Made by a program: the position numbers and the translations under genes. Under the pieces are notes generated by a model that saw only the letters and a program-made list of their open reading frames with translations, was not told where the DNA came from and searched no databases. A stretch of 11,724 bases of DNA from an uncultured Frankineae bacterium (lineage in GTDB: Bacteria; Actinomycetota; Actinomycetes; Mycobacteriales; SCTD01): NCBI GenBank assembly GCA_902805805.1, contig CADCUE010000114.1, forward strand, positions 1 to 11,724, in the 5' to 3' direction. Shown piece by piece: positions 1-8,354 of the stretch. Within the stretch, counting starts at the first letter, position 1; each line of letters starts with the position of its first letter.

Positions 1-2
1 GC

Positions 3-392
3 CGGGCGTTCGACGCGGCCAGGACGCCGGTGGAGCGGACCCGTACCCGGTCGCAGCTGTCGTCGGCAGCGACCGAGGTGGCCGACGCCGTGCGCGAGGT
101 CCGGTCCGCCGAGCGGCGCCGCGCCGCGACAGCGGCCACGCCGAGCCCCACGGCCGATCGCGGGACCGAGCCCGCGGCCGTCGAGGCTCCCGCCGCACCC
201 CGGGGCGTGACCCAGCCGAAGACCCCGCCGACGACCCGACCGTCGCCCTCGCCGAGCAGCAGCGAGCGCGCCGCCGAGGTGCTGGCCTACGTCCGCGAGG
301 CGGTGCCTGCCAGCAGCCCCGGACCACTGATCGCTGTGGGCGTCGGGCTGGCGGCGCTGCTCCTGCTGGTCCTGCGGAGCTGGCCGCGGTAG
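3..392 (+). CDS. Unrecognised Ala/Pro-rich protein with C-terminal membrane segment, 5' end missing
   Basis: The frame is open from the first bases of the window, so this is most likely the 3' part of a longer gene. The GTG at 30 is only an internal candidate start. The visible 130 or so residues fall into three parts. First is a charged, probably helical stretch (ARTPVERTRTRSQ, then EVADAVREVRSAERRR). A low-complexity Ala/Pro/Thr/Ser linker follows. Last is one hydrophobic segment, GPLIAVGVGLAALLLLVL, ending almost at the C terminus with RSWPR. This looks like a cytoplasmic or linker-borne domain anchored by a single C-terminal helix. I do not recognise the family. DUF3618-like small envelope proteins have similar composition, but no diagnostic motif is visible. 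Its stop lies 58 bp before the desaturase on the same strand. Confidence 0.6.
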   Translation, partial: RAFDAARTPVERTRTRSQLSSAATEVADAVREVRSAERRRAATAATPSPTADRGTEPAAVEAPAAPRGVTQPKTPPTTRPSPSPSSSERAAEVLAYVREAVPASSPGPLIAVGVGLAALLLLVLRSWPR

Positions 393-450
393 GACCGCGC
401 TCCGCGGTGGGCTACGGTCGCTCGCTCTCGACCCGACCCTGCGAGGACCC

Positions 451-1512
451 ATGACCGCCACGCTGCCGGACGCTCCTGTCACGACCGTGGAGTACGACGG
501 CGACGACGCCCGACCGCTCCAGGACCTGCCCCGCACCCGGCTGTGGGCCCGCCTCGAGCAGATCGCGCTCGGGACCTTCATCGCCGTCCCGCTCCTCGCC
601 GTCCTTGCCAGCGGCTTCGTGCTGTGGGGCAACGGCCTGTCCTGGCGCGACGTCGTCATCAGCACGGTCGCCTACGCCGTCACGGGGCACGGCATCACGG
701 TCGGGTTCCACCGCTACTTCACGCACGGGTCCTTCAAGACGGGTCCGCGCCTGCGGGTGGCGCTCGCCATCGCCGGCTCGATGGCCATCGAGGGGCCGGT
801 CACGCGCTGGGTCGCCGACCACCGTCGCCACCACGCCTTCTCCGACCGGGAAGGCGACCCGCACAGCCCCTGGCGGTACGGGACGAGCTTCCGCGCGCTG
901 TGCAAGGGCCTGTGGCACGCGCACGTGGGCTGGCTGTTCGACGTCGAGCAGACCGACCAGAAGCGCTTCGCCCCGGACCTCCTGGCCGACCGGGCGGTGC
1001 ACCGCGTTCACCGGCTCTTCCCGGTGTGGGTCGTCCTCAGCCTGTCCCTGCCGGCGCTCGTCGGAGGGACGTGGGCGGCCGCGTCGGGGGACGGCTTCGC
1101 CGCGGGCGCCGCCACGGCGTTCTTCTGGGGGAGCCTGGTCCGCGTCGCCGTCCTGCACCACGTCACCTGGTCGATCAACTCGATCTGCCACGCCTTCGGC
1201 GAGCGCCCCTTCACGACCCGTGACCAGTCGCGCAACGTCTGGCCGCTGGCGGTGATCTCGATGGGCGAGTCGTGGCACAACCTGCACCACGCCGACCCCA
1301 CGGCCGCGCGCCACGGCGTCGACCGCTGGCAGCTCGACAGCAGCGCCGAGCTCATCCGCGGCTTCGAGAAGCTGGGCTGGGCGCACGACGTGCGGTGGCC
1401 CAGGCCGGAGCGCCTCGACGCCCGCCGGGTGGCCCTCGGTCCCGGAGGGCGTCGGCGGCGGGAGGCCGCCCTCAGCCCGAGCCGGGCGGCAGGACGGCCC
1501 CCTCGTCCTTGA
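451..1512 (+). CDS. Membrane acyl-CoA (stearoyl-CoA type) Delta9 fatty acid desaturase
   Basis: This 353-residue di-iron membrane enzyme should introduce a cis double bond into acyl-CoA or acyl chains, tuning membrane fluidity. All histidine boxes are present: HRYFTH (87-92), HRRHH (124-128) and HNLHH (276-280). N243 and H247 in NSICH correspond to the extra metal-site Asn and His of mammalian SCD1. The spacing agrees with my memory of SCD1 (constant offset of 33, then 22). Hydrophobic spans lie near 40-60, 66-85, 103-115, 190-210 and 215-237. The ATG at 451 follows GAGG four bases upstream. A weak TACGGT -10-like hexamer at 413-418 has no good -35. The basic Arg/Pro/Ala-rich tail after about residue 325 is encoded opposite the end of eutC and its downstream hairpins, overlapping eutC by 41 bp, so the C terminus may be poorly conserved. 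Preferred substrate and position are inferred from family. Confidence 0.92.
   Translation: MTATLPDAPVTTVEYDGDDARPLQDLPRTRLWARLEQIALGTFIAVPLLAVLASGFVLWGNGLSWRDVVISTVAYAVTGHGITVGFHRYFTHGSFKTGPRLRVALAIAGSMAIEGPVTRWVADHRRHHAFSDREGDPHSPWRYGTSFRALCKGLWHAHVGWLFDVEQTDQKRFAPDLLADRAVHRVHRLFPVWVVLSLSLPALVGGTWAAASGDGFAAGAATAFFWGSLVRVAVLHHVTWSINSICHAFGERPFTTRDQSRNVWPLAVISMGESWHNLHHADPTAARHGVDRWQLDSSAELIRGFEKLGWAHDVRWPRPERLDARRVALGPGGRRRREAALSPSRAAGRPPRP
1432..1470 (-). terminator. Candidate tandem-hairpin terminator after eutC
   Basis: Directly beyond the eutC stop codon lie two perfect short stem-loops. One has arms GGCGGC/GCCGCC (1454-1459 and 1465-1470, 5-base loop) and the other GCCCTC/GAGGGC (1432-1437 and 1445-1450, 7-base loop). 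There is no U-tract, which is usual for proposed actinobacterial terminators. The hairpins lie inside the desaturase coding sequence on the other strand, so they may be chance products of GC-rich coding DNA. The call rests on position and pairing only. Confidence 0.35.
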
Positions 1513-2215
1513 GCGCCACGCCGGAGGCCCCCAGCTCGCGGGCAGCCCCCAGCAGCGCCACCAGGGTGTCGGCGGCCCGGTCGTGGCCGAGCCCGTGCGG
1601 TGGCCGGACGTTGGAGATGCAGTTGCGCTCGGAGTCCGCGCGTCCGGGCCGCGGGTCCCAGGTCAGGTAGAGCCCGAGGCTGTCGGCAGACGACAGACCG
1701 GGACGTTCTCCGATGAGGACGACGACCGCGCGGGCGCCCAGCGCCGCGCCGACGTCGTCCCCCAGTGCCACCCGCGCCTGGGAGGCGAGGACCAGCGGCG
1801 CCACGGACCAGCCGGGCAGGCGCTCGAGGACGGCGACGACCGTCCCGGCCGCGTGCTCGTGCACCGCTCGGGGCGACAGCCCGTCGGCCACGACCAGCGC
1901 CAGGTCGAACGACCCGGACGGCAGCTGCGTCCCGGCGGCGAGGCGACGGCCCAGGTCCGGTCGCTGCAGGTAGGTCGCCCGGTCCGGGGCCGCCGAGCGC
2001 ACCTCCAGCAGCTCGCGACCGCCCAGACCCGCCCGCACGAGCGACGGGTCCAGGACGGTGTGCACCGCGTCGCGCGCGGCGGCGTGCGCGGCACGGAACT
2101 CCAGCCAGCGAGCCGTCGGCAGCCCGTCCCCGGCCCGGCCGAGAGCGACCCGAGCGCGGGTGGCTCCGCGCAGCACCTGCCATGGGTCGTCGCCGACCCG
2201 GACCGGCTCGGTCAT
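1472..2215 (-). CDS. eutC: Ethanolamine ammonia-lyase small (beta) subunit EutC
   Basis: This is the 247-residue small subunit of adenosylcobalamin-dependent ethanolamine ammonia-lyase. With EutB it converts ethanolamine to acetaldehyde and ammonia and helps bind the cobalamin. Family landmarks are in order: TRARVALGRAGDGLPTA (19-35), the conserved DLALVVADGLSPRAVHEHA region (104-122), LIGERPGLSSADSLGLYLTW (167-186) and the hallmark SERNCISNVRPPHGL (195-209), ending in VALKDE. The length is at the short end for the family, which often has a longer variable N terminus. The ATG overlaps the eutB stop as ATGA (2212-2215), and the Shine-Dalgarno sequence is weak, so translation probably depends on coupling to eutB. 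Its 3' end overlaps the convergent desaturase by 41 bp. Confidence 0.96.
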   Translation of the reverse strand: MTEPVRVGDDPWQVLRGATRARVALGRAGDGLPTARWLEFRAAHAAARDAVHTVLDPSLVRAGLGGRELLEVRSAAPDRATYLQRPDLGRRLAAGTQLPSGSFDLALVVADGLSPRAVHEHAAGTVVAVLERLPGWSVAPLVLASQARVALGDDVGAALGARAVVVLIGERPGLSSADSLGLYLTWDPRPGRADSERNCISNVRPPHGLGHDRAADTLVALLGAARELGASGVALKDEGAVLPPGSG

Positions 2216-3624
2216 CGCGCCGCCGCCAGCAGCGCCCGCGCGGCCGGCGCGTCCGGTGTCAGCTCACGGACCCGCCCGGCGTCGTCGAGCAGGTCCATCC
2301 GCGCCAGCCAGTCCTCGAACTCCGGCGCGGGCCGCAGGTCGAGCACCTGCCGCGCGGTCAGCACGTCGTGGAAGGACAGCGACTGGTAGTGCAGCATCAC
2401 GTCGTCGGAGCCGGGCACAGCGATGACGAACGAGCAGCCGGCGGCGCCGAGCAGCAGCGTGAGGGTGTCGGTGTCGTCGCCGTCGACGTCGGTGTGGTTG
2501 GTGTAGCAGACGTCGACGCCCATGGGCAGCCCGAGCAGCTTGCCGCAGAAGTGGTCCTCCAGACCCGCCCGGATGACCTGCTTGCCGTCGTAGAGGTACT
2601 CCGGGCCGATGAAGCCGACCACCGTGTTGACGAGCAGCGGGTCGAAGTGGCGGGCGACGCCGTACGCCCGGCACTCGAGCGTCTGCTGGTCGACCGGCAG
2701 ATCGTCGACCCCGCGGTGCGCGTCCGCGGACAGCGCTGACCCCTGGCCGGTCTCGAAGTAGGTCACGTTGCGACCCACGGTGCCGCGGCCGAGGGCCAGG
2801 GCACCGGCCTGCGCCTCCGCGAGCAGCTCGAGCGTCACCCCGAAGCCGCGGTTGCCGGCCTGCGTGCCGGCGACGGACTGGAAGACGAGGTCCACCGGAG
2901 CCCCCGCCTCGAGCACCCGCAGCGTCGTCGTCACGTGGGCGAGCACGCAGGACTGGGTCGGGATGTCGTAGCGGGTGATGACCGCGTCGACCAGATCGAG
3001 CAGGGCACGGGTCTGCGCCGGTGAGTCGGTCGCCGGGTTGATGCCGATGACCGCGTCGCCGCAGCCGTGCAGCAGCCCGTCGAGCAGCGAGGCCGTCACG
3101 CCCACGGCGTCGTCGGTGGGGTGGTTGGGCTGCAGCCGCGAGGCCAGGCGCCCCGGCAGGCCCAGGGTGCTGCGCAGCCCGGTGACCACCCGGGCCCGCC
3201 GCCCGACGGCGACGAGGTCGGCGTTGCGCATGAGCTTGGACGTCGCGGCGACCATCTCCGGCGTCAGCCCTCTCGCCAGGGCGCTGATCGCCGCCTCGTC
3301 CTGCTCGGCGGCCCGCGCCAGCAGCCACTCCCGGAACGCGCCGACGGTCAGTCCGGCGACCGGCTCGAACGCCGACCGGTCGTGCGTGTCGAGGATCAGC
3401 CGGGTGACGTCGTCGTCCTCGGGTGCGACGACGTGCTCGTCGAGGAAGACAGGCAGCGGGACGTCGGCCAGGACGGTCTGTGCCGCGACGCGCTGCGCCT
3501 CGGACTCGGCCGCGCAGCCGGCCAGCACGTCCCCGGAGCGCGCCGGCGTCGCCTTGGCGAGCAGGTCGGACAGGGACGCGAACTCGTACGTGCGGCCGCC
3601 GAGCGTCGTGCGCCGGACCGTCAC
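2212..3624 (-). CDS. eutB: Ethanolamine ammonia-lyase large (alpha) subunit EutB
   Basis: This is the 470-residue TIM-barrel catalytic subunit, full length for the family. It matches EutB throughout: LMRNADLVAVGRRARVVTGL (131-150), GLPGRLASRLQPNHPTDD (155-172), GINPATDS (194-201), ETGQGSALSADAH (291-303), VVGFIGPEYLYDGKQVIRAG (335-354) and RPAPEFEDWL (431-440). R163, Q165, N196, E291 and D371 appear to be the counterparts of the substrate and active-site residues I recall from E. coli EutB (R160, Q162, N193, E287, D362). The start is GTG at 3624. It overlaps the permease stop as GTGA and has AGGA six bases upstream. The reading frame stays open far upstream through the permease, but that extension has shadow composition and is rejected. 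The enzyme needs adenosylcobalamin; no cobalamin gene or riboswitch is seen here. Confidence 0.97.
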   Translation of the reverse strand: MTVRRTTLGGRTYEFASLSDLLAKATPARSGDVLAGCAAESEAQRVAAQTVLADVPLPVFLDEHVVAPEDDDVTRLILDTHDRSAFEPVAGLTVGAFREWLLARAAEQDEAAISALARGLTPEMVAATSKLMRNADLVAVGRRARVVTGLRSTLGLPGRLASRLQPNHPTDDAVGVTASLLDGLLHGCGDAVIGINPATDSPAQTRALLDLVDAVITRYDIPTQSCVLAHVTTTLRVLEAGAPVDLVFQSVAGTQAGNRGFGVTLELLAEAQAGALALGRGTVGRNVTYFETGQGSALSADAHRGVDDLPVDQQTLECRAYGVARHFDPLLVNTVVGFIGPEYLYDGKQVIRAGLEDHFCGKLLGLPMGVDVCYTNHTDVDGDDTDTLTLLLGAAGCSFVIAVPGSDDVMLHYQSLSFHDVLTARQVLDLRPAPEFEDWLARMDLLDDAGRVRELTPDAPAARALLAAAR

Positions 3625-5123
3625 CGCACGTCCTGGCGAGCGACGGCCAGCGCCTCGAACTCCTCCTCGGGCGCCGACGCGACGAGGTGGTGGCGGCTGT
3701 AGAGCCCGAAGTAGGCGAGGAACGCGGCGTACGCCACCAGCGTCCACAGCGCGGCCCTGAGGTCGACCAGGAACGTCGCGACGACGGCCGCGGCGGCGAG
3801 CACGAGCGCCACGCCGGTCGTCGCGGTCCCACCCGGTGTCCGGTACGGCCGGGGCAGGTCGGGCTCGCGCCGGCGCAGGACGATGTGGCTCACCATCATG
3901 AGGACGTACGACACCGTGGCCCCGAAGACCGCCATGTTGAGCAGCATCGCGCCCTGGCCGGTGAGCGACAGCACGAAGCCGAGCGCGCCGGGGACGAGCA
4001 GCGCGAGGACGGGGGCCTTGCGGGAGTTGGTCACCGACAGCCGGCGCGGCAGGTAGCCGGCGCGCGAGAGCGCGAAGGTCTGGCGCGAGTAGGCGTAGAT
4101 GATGGAGAAGAAGCTCGCCACCAGGCCGACCAGGCCGGCGTAGTTGACCAGCGTCGTGAGCCCGTCGGAGCGGCCGGCCTCCGCGAGCGCGTCGACCGGC
4201 GGGTTGCCCGACTCGGCGATGAGCGCCGAACCGGCGGCCCCGGGCGTGAACACCAGCATGAGCAGGGCCAGGACGACGAGAAGTCCCATCGCGGCGAGGA
4301 TCCCGCGCGGCATGGCCTTGGCCGGGTCGCGCGCCTCCTCGGCGGCCAGCGGGACGCTCTCCACCGCGAGGAAGAACCAGATGGCGAACGGGAACGCCGC
4401 CCAGACGCCGAGCAGGCCGTACGGCAGGAACGACGACGCGCCGGCCGCGTCCGTGGGCGCGATGTCGAGCAGGTTGGCCGAGTCGAACGACGGGATGGCA
4501 CCGGCGAGGAAGACGACGAGCCCGAGCACCGCCACGGCCGCCACGAACAGCCCCACCTTGAGGGCTTCGCCGACCCCCATCAGGTGCACGCCGATGAACA
4601 CGGCGTACACGGCGAGGTAGACCCACCAGCCGTCCGTGATGCCGAACAGCCCGAGCGACTCGACGTAGGCACCGATGAACGTCGCGATGGCGGCCGGGGC
4701 GATGGCGTACTCGATGAGCACCGCGATGCCGGTCGCGTAGCCGCCCCACGGACCGAGCGCCCGGCGGGCGAAGGTGTAGCCGCCGCCCGCGGTCGGCAGC
4801 GCCGACCCGAGCTCGGCCAGGCCGAAGACCATCGCGCCGTACATGACCGCCATGAGGACGGTCGCGATGAGCAGACCACCGAAACCGCCTTCGGCCAGGC
4901 CGAAGTTCCAGCCGGCGTAGTCCCCGGAGATGACGGCGGAGACGCCGAGACCGGCCAGCAGCACCCAGCCCGCCGTGCCGGTCCGGAGCTGGCGCTCGGC
5001 GAGGTAGCGGCTGTCGACGGCCTCGGCCTCCACACCGAGACGGGGCCGGTGCGGCGCCCGGCCCGCGGCCGGCGTCGTGGTGCGGTCGGCGGTGCGGTCG
5101 GTGGTCCCTGGCTCGGTCGTCAT
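3621..5123 (-). CDS. eat: Ethanolamine permease, APC superfamily
   Basis: This 500-residue inner-membrane transporter is expected to bring in ethanolamine for EutBC. A polar N-terminal tail of about 50 residues precedes roughly twelve hydrophobic segments, near 51-71, 82-106, 126-153, 165-183, 188-210, 232-256, 274-294, 325-345, 372-389, 394-416, 435-453 and 455-475. The first helix contains VISGDYAGWNFGL (64-76), which I associate with the ethanolamine permease branch rather than general amino acid permeases. APC features follow: ELGSALPTAGGGYTFARRA (104-122), EEARDPAKAMPRG (262-274), SRQTFALSRAGYLPR (346-360) and the late LPRPYRTPGG (423-432). The ATG at 5123 has GAGGGG about six bases upstream. 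It is the first gene of eat-eutB-eutC, and that neighbourhood makes the substrate call strong. The Thr/Arg-rich N-terminal tail (1-30) is probably variable. Confidence 0.93.
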   Translation of the reverse strand: MTTEPGTTDRTADRTTTPAAGRAPHRPRLGVEAEAVDSRYLAERQLRTGTAGWVLLAGLGVSAVISGDYAGWNFGLAEGGFGGLLIATVLMAVMYGAMVFGLAELGSALPTAGGGYTFARRALGPWGGYATGIAVLIEYAIAPAAIATFIGAYVESLGLFGITDGWWVYLAVYAVFIGVHLMGVGEALKVGLFVAAVAVLGLVVFLAGAIPSFDSANLLDIAPTDAAGASSFLPYGLLGVWAAFPFAIWFFLAVESVPLAAEEARDPAKAMPRGILAAMGLLVVLALLMLVFTPGAAGSALIAESGNPPVDALAEAGRSDGLTTLVNYAGLVGLVASFFSIIYAYSRQTFALSRAGYLPRRLSVTNSRKAPVLALLVPGALGFVLSLTGQGAMLLNMAVFGATVSYVLMMVSHIVLRRREPDLPRPYRTPGGTATTGVALVLAAAAVVATFLVDLRAALWTLVAYAAFLAYFGLYSRHHLVASAPEEEFEALAVARQDVR

Positions 5124-5164
5124 CGCGGCCCCTCGGCTGGGCTCCCGGCGGCGCGGGAGGACCC

Positions 5165-5193
5165 AACCTCTCGCCCGGAGGCGTCGGGGTCAA
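5165..5193 (-). promoter_or_regulatory. Candidate sigma70-type promoter for eat-eutB-eutC
   Basis: Read on the - strand, TTGACC (5188-5193, five of six -35 bases) is followed after 17 bp by GAGGTT (5165-5170), which keeps only the second-position A and final T of a -10 element. It sits about 40 bp before the eat ATG, between the DUF4383 stop and eat. That spacing suits a promoter of the ethanolamine operon separate from DUF4383. A loose TCAC-N6-GTGA repeat lies just upstream (5204-5217). It is a weak prediction in the absence of any transcript data. Confidence 0.35.
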
Positions 5194-5235
5194 CGACCTG
5201 CGGTCACACCGGCGTGAAGACCTCGTTGCGTGGGG

Positions 5236-5646
5236 TCAGACCCGCGTGCGCGCCCGCTTGTCGGTCCCGAGGGCGATCCCGGCGAGGACCGCACCGGAGG
5301 CCAGGTGCAGCAGGTGGTCCGGCTCGTTGAGCGCCACGACGTTGGCGGCCGTGTCCTGGATGAACCAGCCGAGAACCCCCAGCACCAGGTAGGTGCCGCC
5401 GATGAGGAGGTTCAGCCGCCGGGCCGTCTCGGTGCGACGGGACGCACCGATCAGGACGAGCCCGATCAGCAGGTGGACGATGTTGTGCAGGTGGTTGACC
5501 TCGAAGCCGAGCAGGGTGTTGTCGTCGGTGGCGGCGAAGGTCTCGCTGACCAGGAAGCCGGCCAGGCCGACGAGCGTGTAGACGGCGCCGAAGACGAGAG
5601 CGACCGTGGAGTTGACGGAACGGGTACCAGTGCGGGGGTCGGCCAT
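5236..5646 (-). CDS. Small four-helix membrane protein, DUF4383 family
   Basis: This 136-residue integral membrane protein has unknown function. Four hydrophobic segments are evident: NSTVALVFGAVYTLVGLAGF, then LHNIVHLLIGLVLIGASRR, LNLLIGGTYLVLGVLGWFIQ and LLHLASGAVLAGIALG. The HLHNIVHLLIG and DHLLHLASG signatures match the DUF4383 family common in actinobacteria. The ATG at 5646 has GAGGA seven bases upstream. An earlier in-frame GTG/ATG would add about 31 residues across the inverted repeat and promoter region and is rejected. The gene diverges from the DUF72 gene. It has its own stress-sigma-like promoter and a strong hairpin in the predicted 5' leader, so it may be stress regulated. It is separated from eat by 112 bp. 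Confidence 0.85.
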   Translation of the reverse strand: MADPRTGTRSVNSTVALVFGAVYTLVGLAGFLVSETFAATDDNTLLGFEVNHLHNIVHLLIGLVLIGASRRTETARRLNLLIGGTYLVLGVLGWFIQDTAANVVALNEPDHLLHLASGAVLAGIALGTDKRARTRV

Positions 5647-5664
5647 GTGGAGTTCCTCGGGTCT

Positions 5665-5691
5665 GCCGTCCGTCGGGGTGTGACGGACGGC
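5665..5691. repeat. Perfect 10-bp-arm inverted repeat in the divergent intergenic region
   Basis: The arms GCCGTCCGTC (5665-5674) and GACGGACGGC (5682-5691) are exact reverse complements around a 7-base spacer. Each arm is itself a short tandem of CCGT/ACGG. The repeat sits 19 bp upstream of the DUF4383 start, inside its predicted transcript leader, and about 70 bp upstream of the DUF72 start. It could be an operator for a dimeric regulator, a leader hairpin limiting or protecting translation, or an attenuator. The structure is seen directly; the role is inference. Confidence 0.7.
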
Positions 5692-5716
5692 GTGTGGTGT
5701 GGGGTGCGAGCAGGCA

Positions 5717-5741
5717 GTACCCCCCTGCTGCTGGACCACGC
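5717..5741 (-). promoter_or_regulatory. Stress-sigma (SigB/SigF-like) promoter candidate for the DUF4383 gene
   Basis: On the - strand GCGT (5738-5741) is followed after exactly 15 bp by GGGTAC (5717-5722). This fits GNNT-N14-16-GGGTAC/T, the pattern reported for Streptomyces SigB-type and mycobacterial SigF-type promoters. The expected transcript would start near 5710, leaving a leader of about 64 bases that contains the inverted repeat. The short -35 makes chance matches possible, but the full GGGTAC and correct spacing in the right intergenic region support it. Confidence 0.45.
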
Positions 5742-5762
5742 GCCACGGGGTAGTTGCGCGAG

Positions 5763-6566
5763 ATGCCCGTCCTCGTCGGCACCTCCGGCTGGCAGTACCG
5801 CGACTGGCGGGGTCGCTTCTACCCGCCGTCGCTGCCCCAGCGGCTGTGGCTGGAGCACCACGCCGGCGCGTTCGCGACGACGGAGGTCAACAACTCCTTC
5901 TACCGGCTGCCGGCCCGCGAGGTGTTCGAGTCGTGGGCGGCGCGGACCCCGGACGACTACGTGCTGACCGTCAAGGCCTCGCGGTTCCTGTCGCACCTCA
6001 AGCGCCTGCGCGAGCCGCAGGAGCCGGTCGCCCGGCTGATGGAGCGGGTGGCGGGCCTCGGAGCCAAGGTCGGGGCGGTGCTGCTGCAGCTGCCGCCCGA
6101 CCTGCAGTGCGACGTCGAGCGGCTCGACGAGTGCCTGGCCTGCTTCCCGACCGGGGTGCGCGTGGCCGTGGAGCCCCGGCACGCCTCCTGGTGGAACGCC
6201 GACCTGCGGGACGTCCTGGTGGCGCGACGGGCCGCGCTCGTGTGGGCAGACCGCGGCAGCGCACCGGTGGCGCCGCTGTGGCGCACGGCCGACTGGGGCT
6301 ACCTGCGCCTGCACGCCGGCGGCGGCGAGGCGGTGTGGCCGTACACCGAGCAGGTGCTCCGGGACTGGGCCGTCCGGCTGGCGGAGACCTGGGACGATGC
6401 CGAGGACGCGTACGTCTACACCAACAACGATCCCGGTGGAGCGGCGCTGCGGGACGCCGTCACCCTCGCCGGCCTGCTGCGCGAGCAGGGCCGCAGCCCC
6501 ACCCGGGTGCCCCCGATCGACGAGGTGAGCGGCCCCCTGCACGAGCCGCGGCGTCGCTCGACCTGA
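5763..6566 (+). CDS. DUF72 (YecE-like) TIM-barrel protein
   Basis: This 267-residue soluble protein belongs to the DUF72/YecE family, whose biochemical role is not firmly known. Family landmarks: LVGTSGWQYRDWRGRFYP at the N terminus, EVNNSFYRLP (41-50), LTVKASRFLSHLKRL (68-82), VLLQLPPDL (106-114), VAVEPRHASWW (134-144), LVWADRGS (159-166), GYLRLHAGGG (179-188) and DAYVYTNND (215-223). These follow the beta-strand order of the barrel. The length is usual for the family. The ATG at 5763 was chosen because homologues begin right before VGTSGW. A TTG at 5754 would add three residues. No clear Shine-Dalgarno precedes either; the nearest is GGGG about a dozen bases upstream. It diverges from DUF4383 and converges on the ABC-F gene 24 bp away. 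Confidence 0.9.
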   Translation: MPVLVGTSGWQYRDWRGRFYPPSLPQRLWLEHHAGAFATTEVNNSFYRLPAREVFESWAARTPDDYVLTVKASRFLSHLKRLREPQEPVARLMERVAGLGAKVGAVLLQLPPDLQCDVERLDECLACFPTGVRVAVEPRHASWWNADLRDVLVARRAALVWADRGSAPVAPLWRTADWGYLRLHAGGGEAVWPYTEQVLRDWAVRLAETWDDAEDAYVYTNNDPGGAALRDAVTLAGLLREQGRSPTRVPPIDEVSGPLHEPRRRST

Positions 6567-6590
6567 CCCGGGCCACGTCGTCGCGCCGCG

Positions 6591-6594
<4 letters not shown>
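6563..6594. terminator. Candidate bidirectional terminator across two convergent stops
   Basis: The arms CTGACCCGG (6563-6571) and CCGCGTCAG (6586-6594) pair at eight of nine positions (one C-C mismatch) around a 14-base loop. They contain the TGA stops of both the + strand DUF72 gene and the - strand ABC-F gene. Such an arrangement fits a shared terminator for convergent transcripts. There is no U-tract on either strand, so function is uncertain. Confidence 0.4.

Positions 6595-8353
<1,759 letters not shown>

Positions 8354-8354
<1 letters not shown>

Noticed and set aside
412..1386. 324-codon - strand frame opposite the desaturase
   Set aside because: It reads as a charged low-complexity shadow. 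The + strand holds all desaturase histidine boxes.
2212..5193. 993-codon - strand frame that would fuse eutB to a long N-terminal extension
   Set aside because: The part upstream of 3624 is the permease gene read in another frame, with Arg/Gly/Pro-rich nonsense composition. EutB homology begins right after GTG 3624, which has its own AGGA site and a GTGA junction.
5204..5217. TCAC-N6-GTGA repeat as a Crp site upstream of eat
   Set aside because: The half-sites are in the opposite orientation to the Crp core (GTGA-N6-TCAC), so it is not that site. The four-base arms are too short to call alone.
5124..5235. Cobalamin riboswitch upstream of the ethanolamine operon
   Set aside because: The 112-bp gap is too short for a full cobalamin riboswitch and shows no B12-box-like sequence.
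3423..5330. 635-codon open frame on the + strand opposite eat and eutB
   Set aside because: Its translation is dominated by Arg, Asp, Glu, His and Gly without hydrophobic core or motifs, the typical antisense shadow of GC-rich coding DNA. The opposite strand encodes clear EutB and permease motifs.
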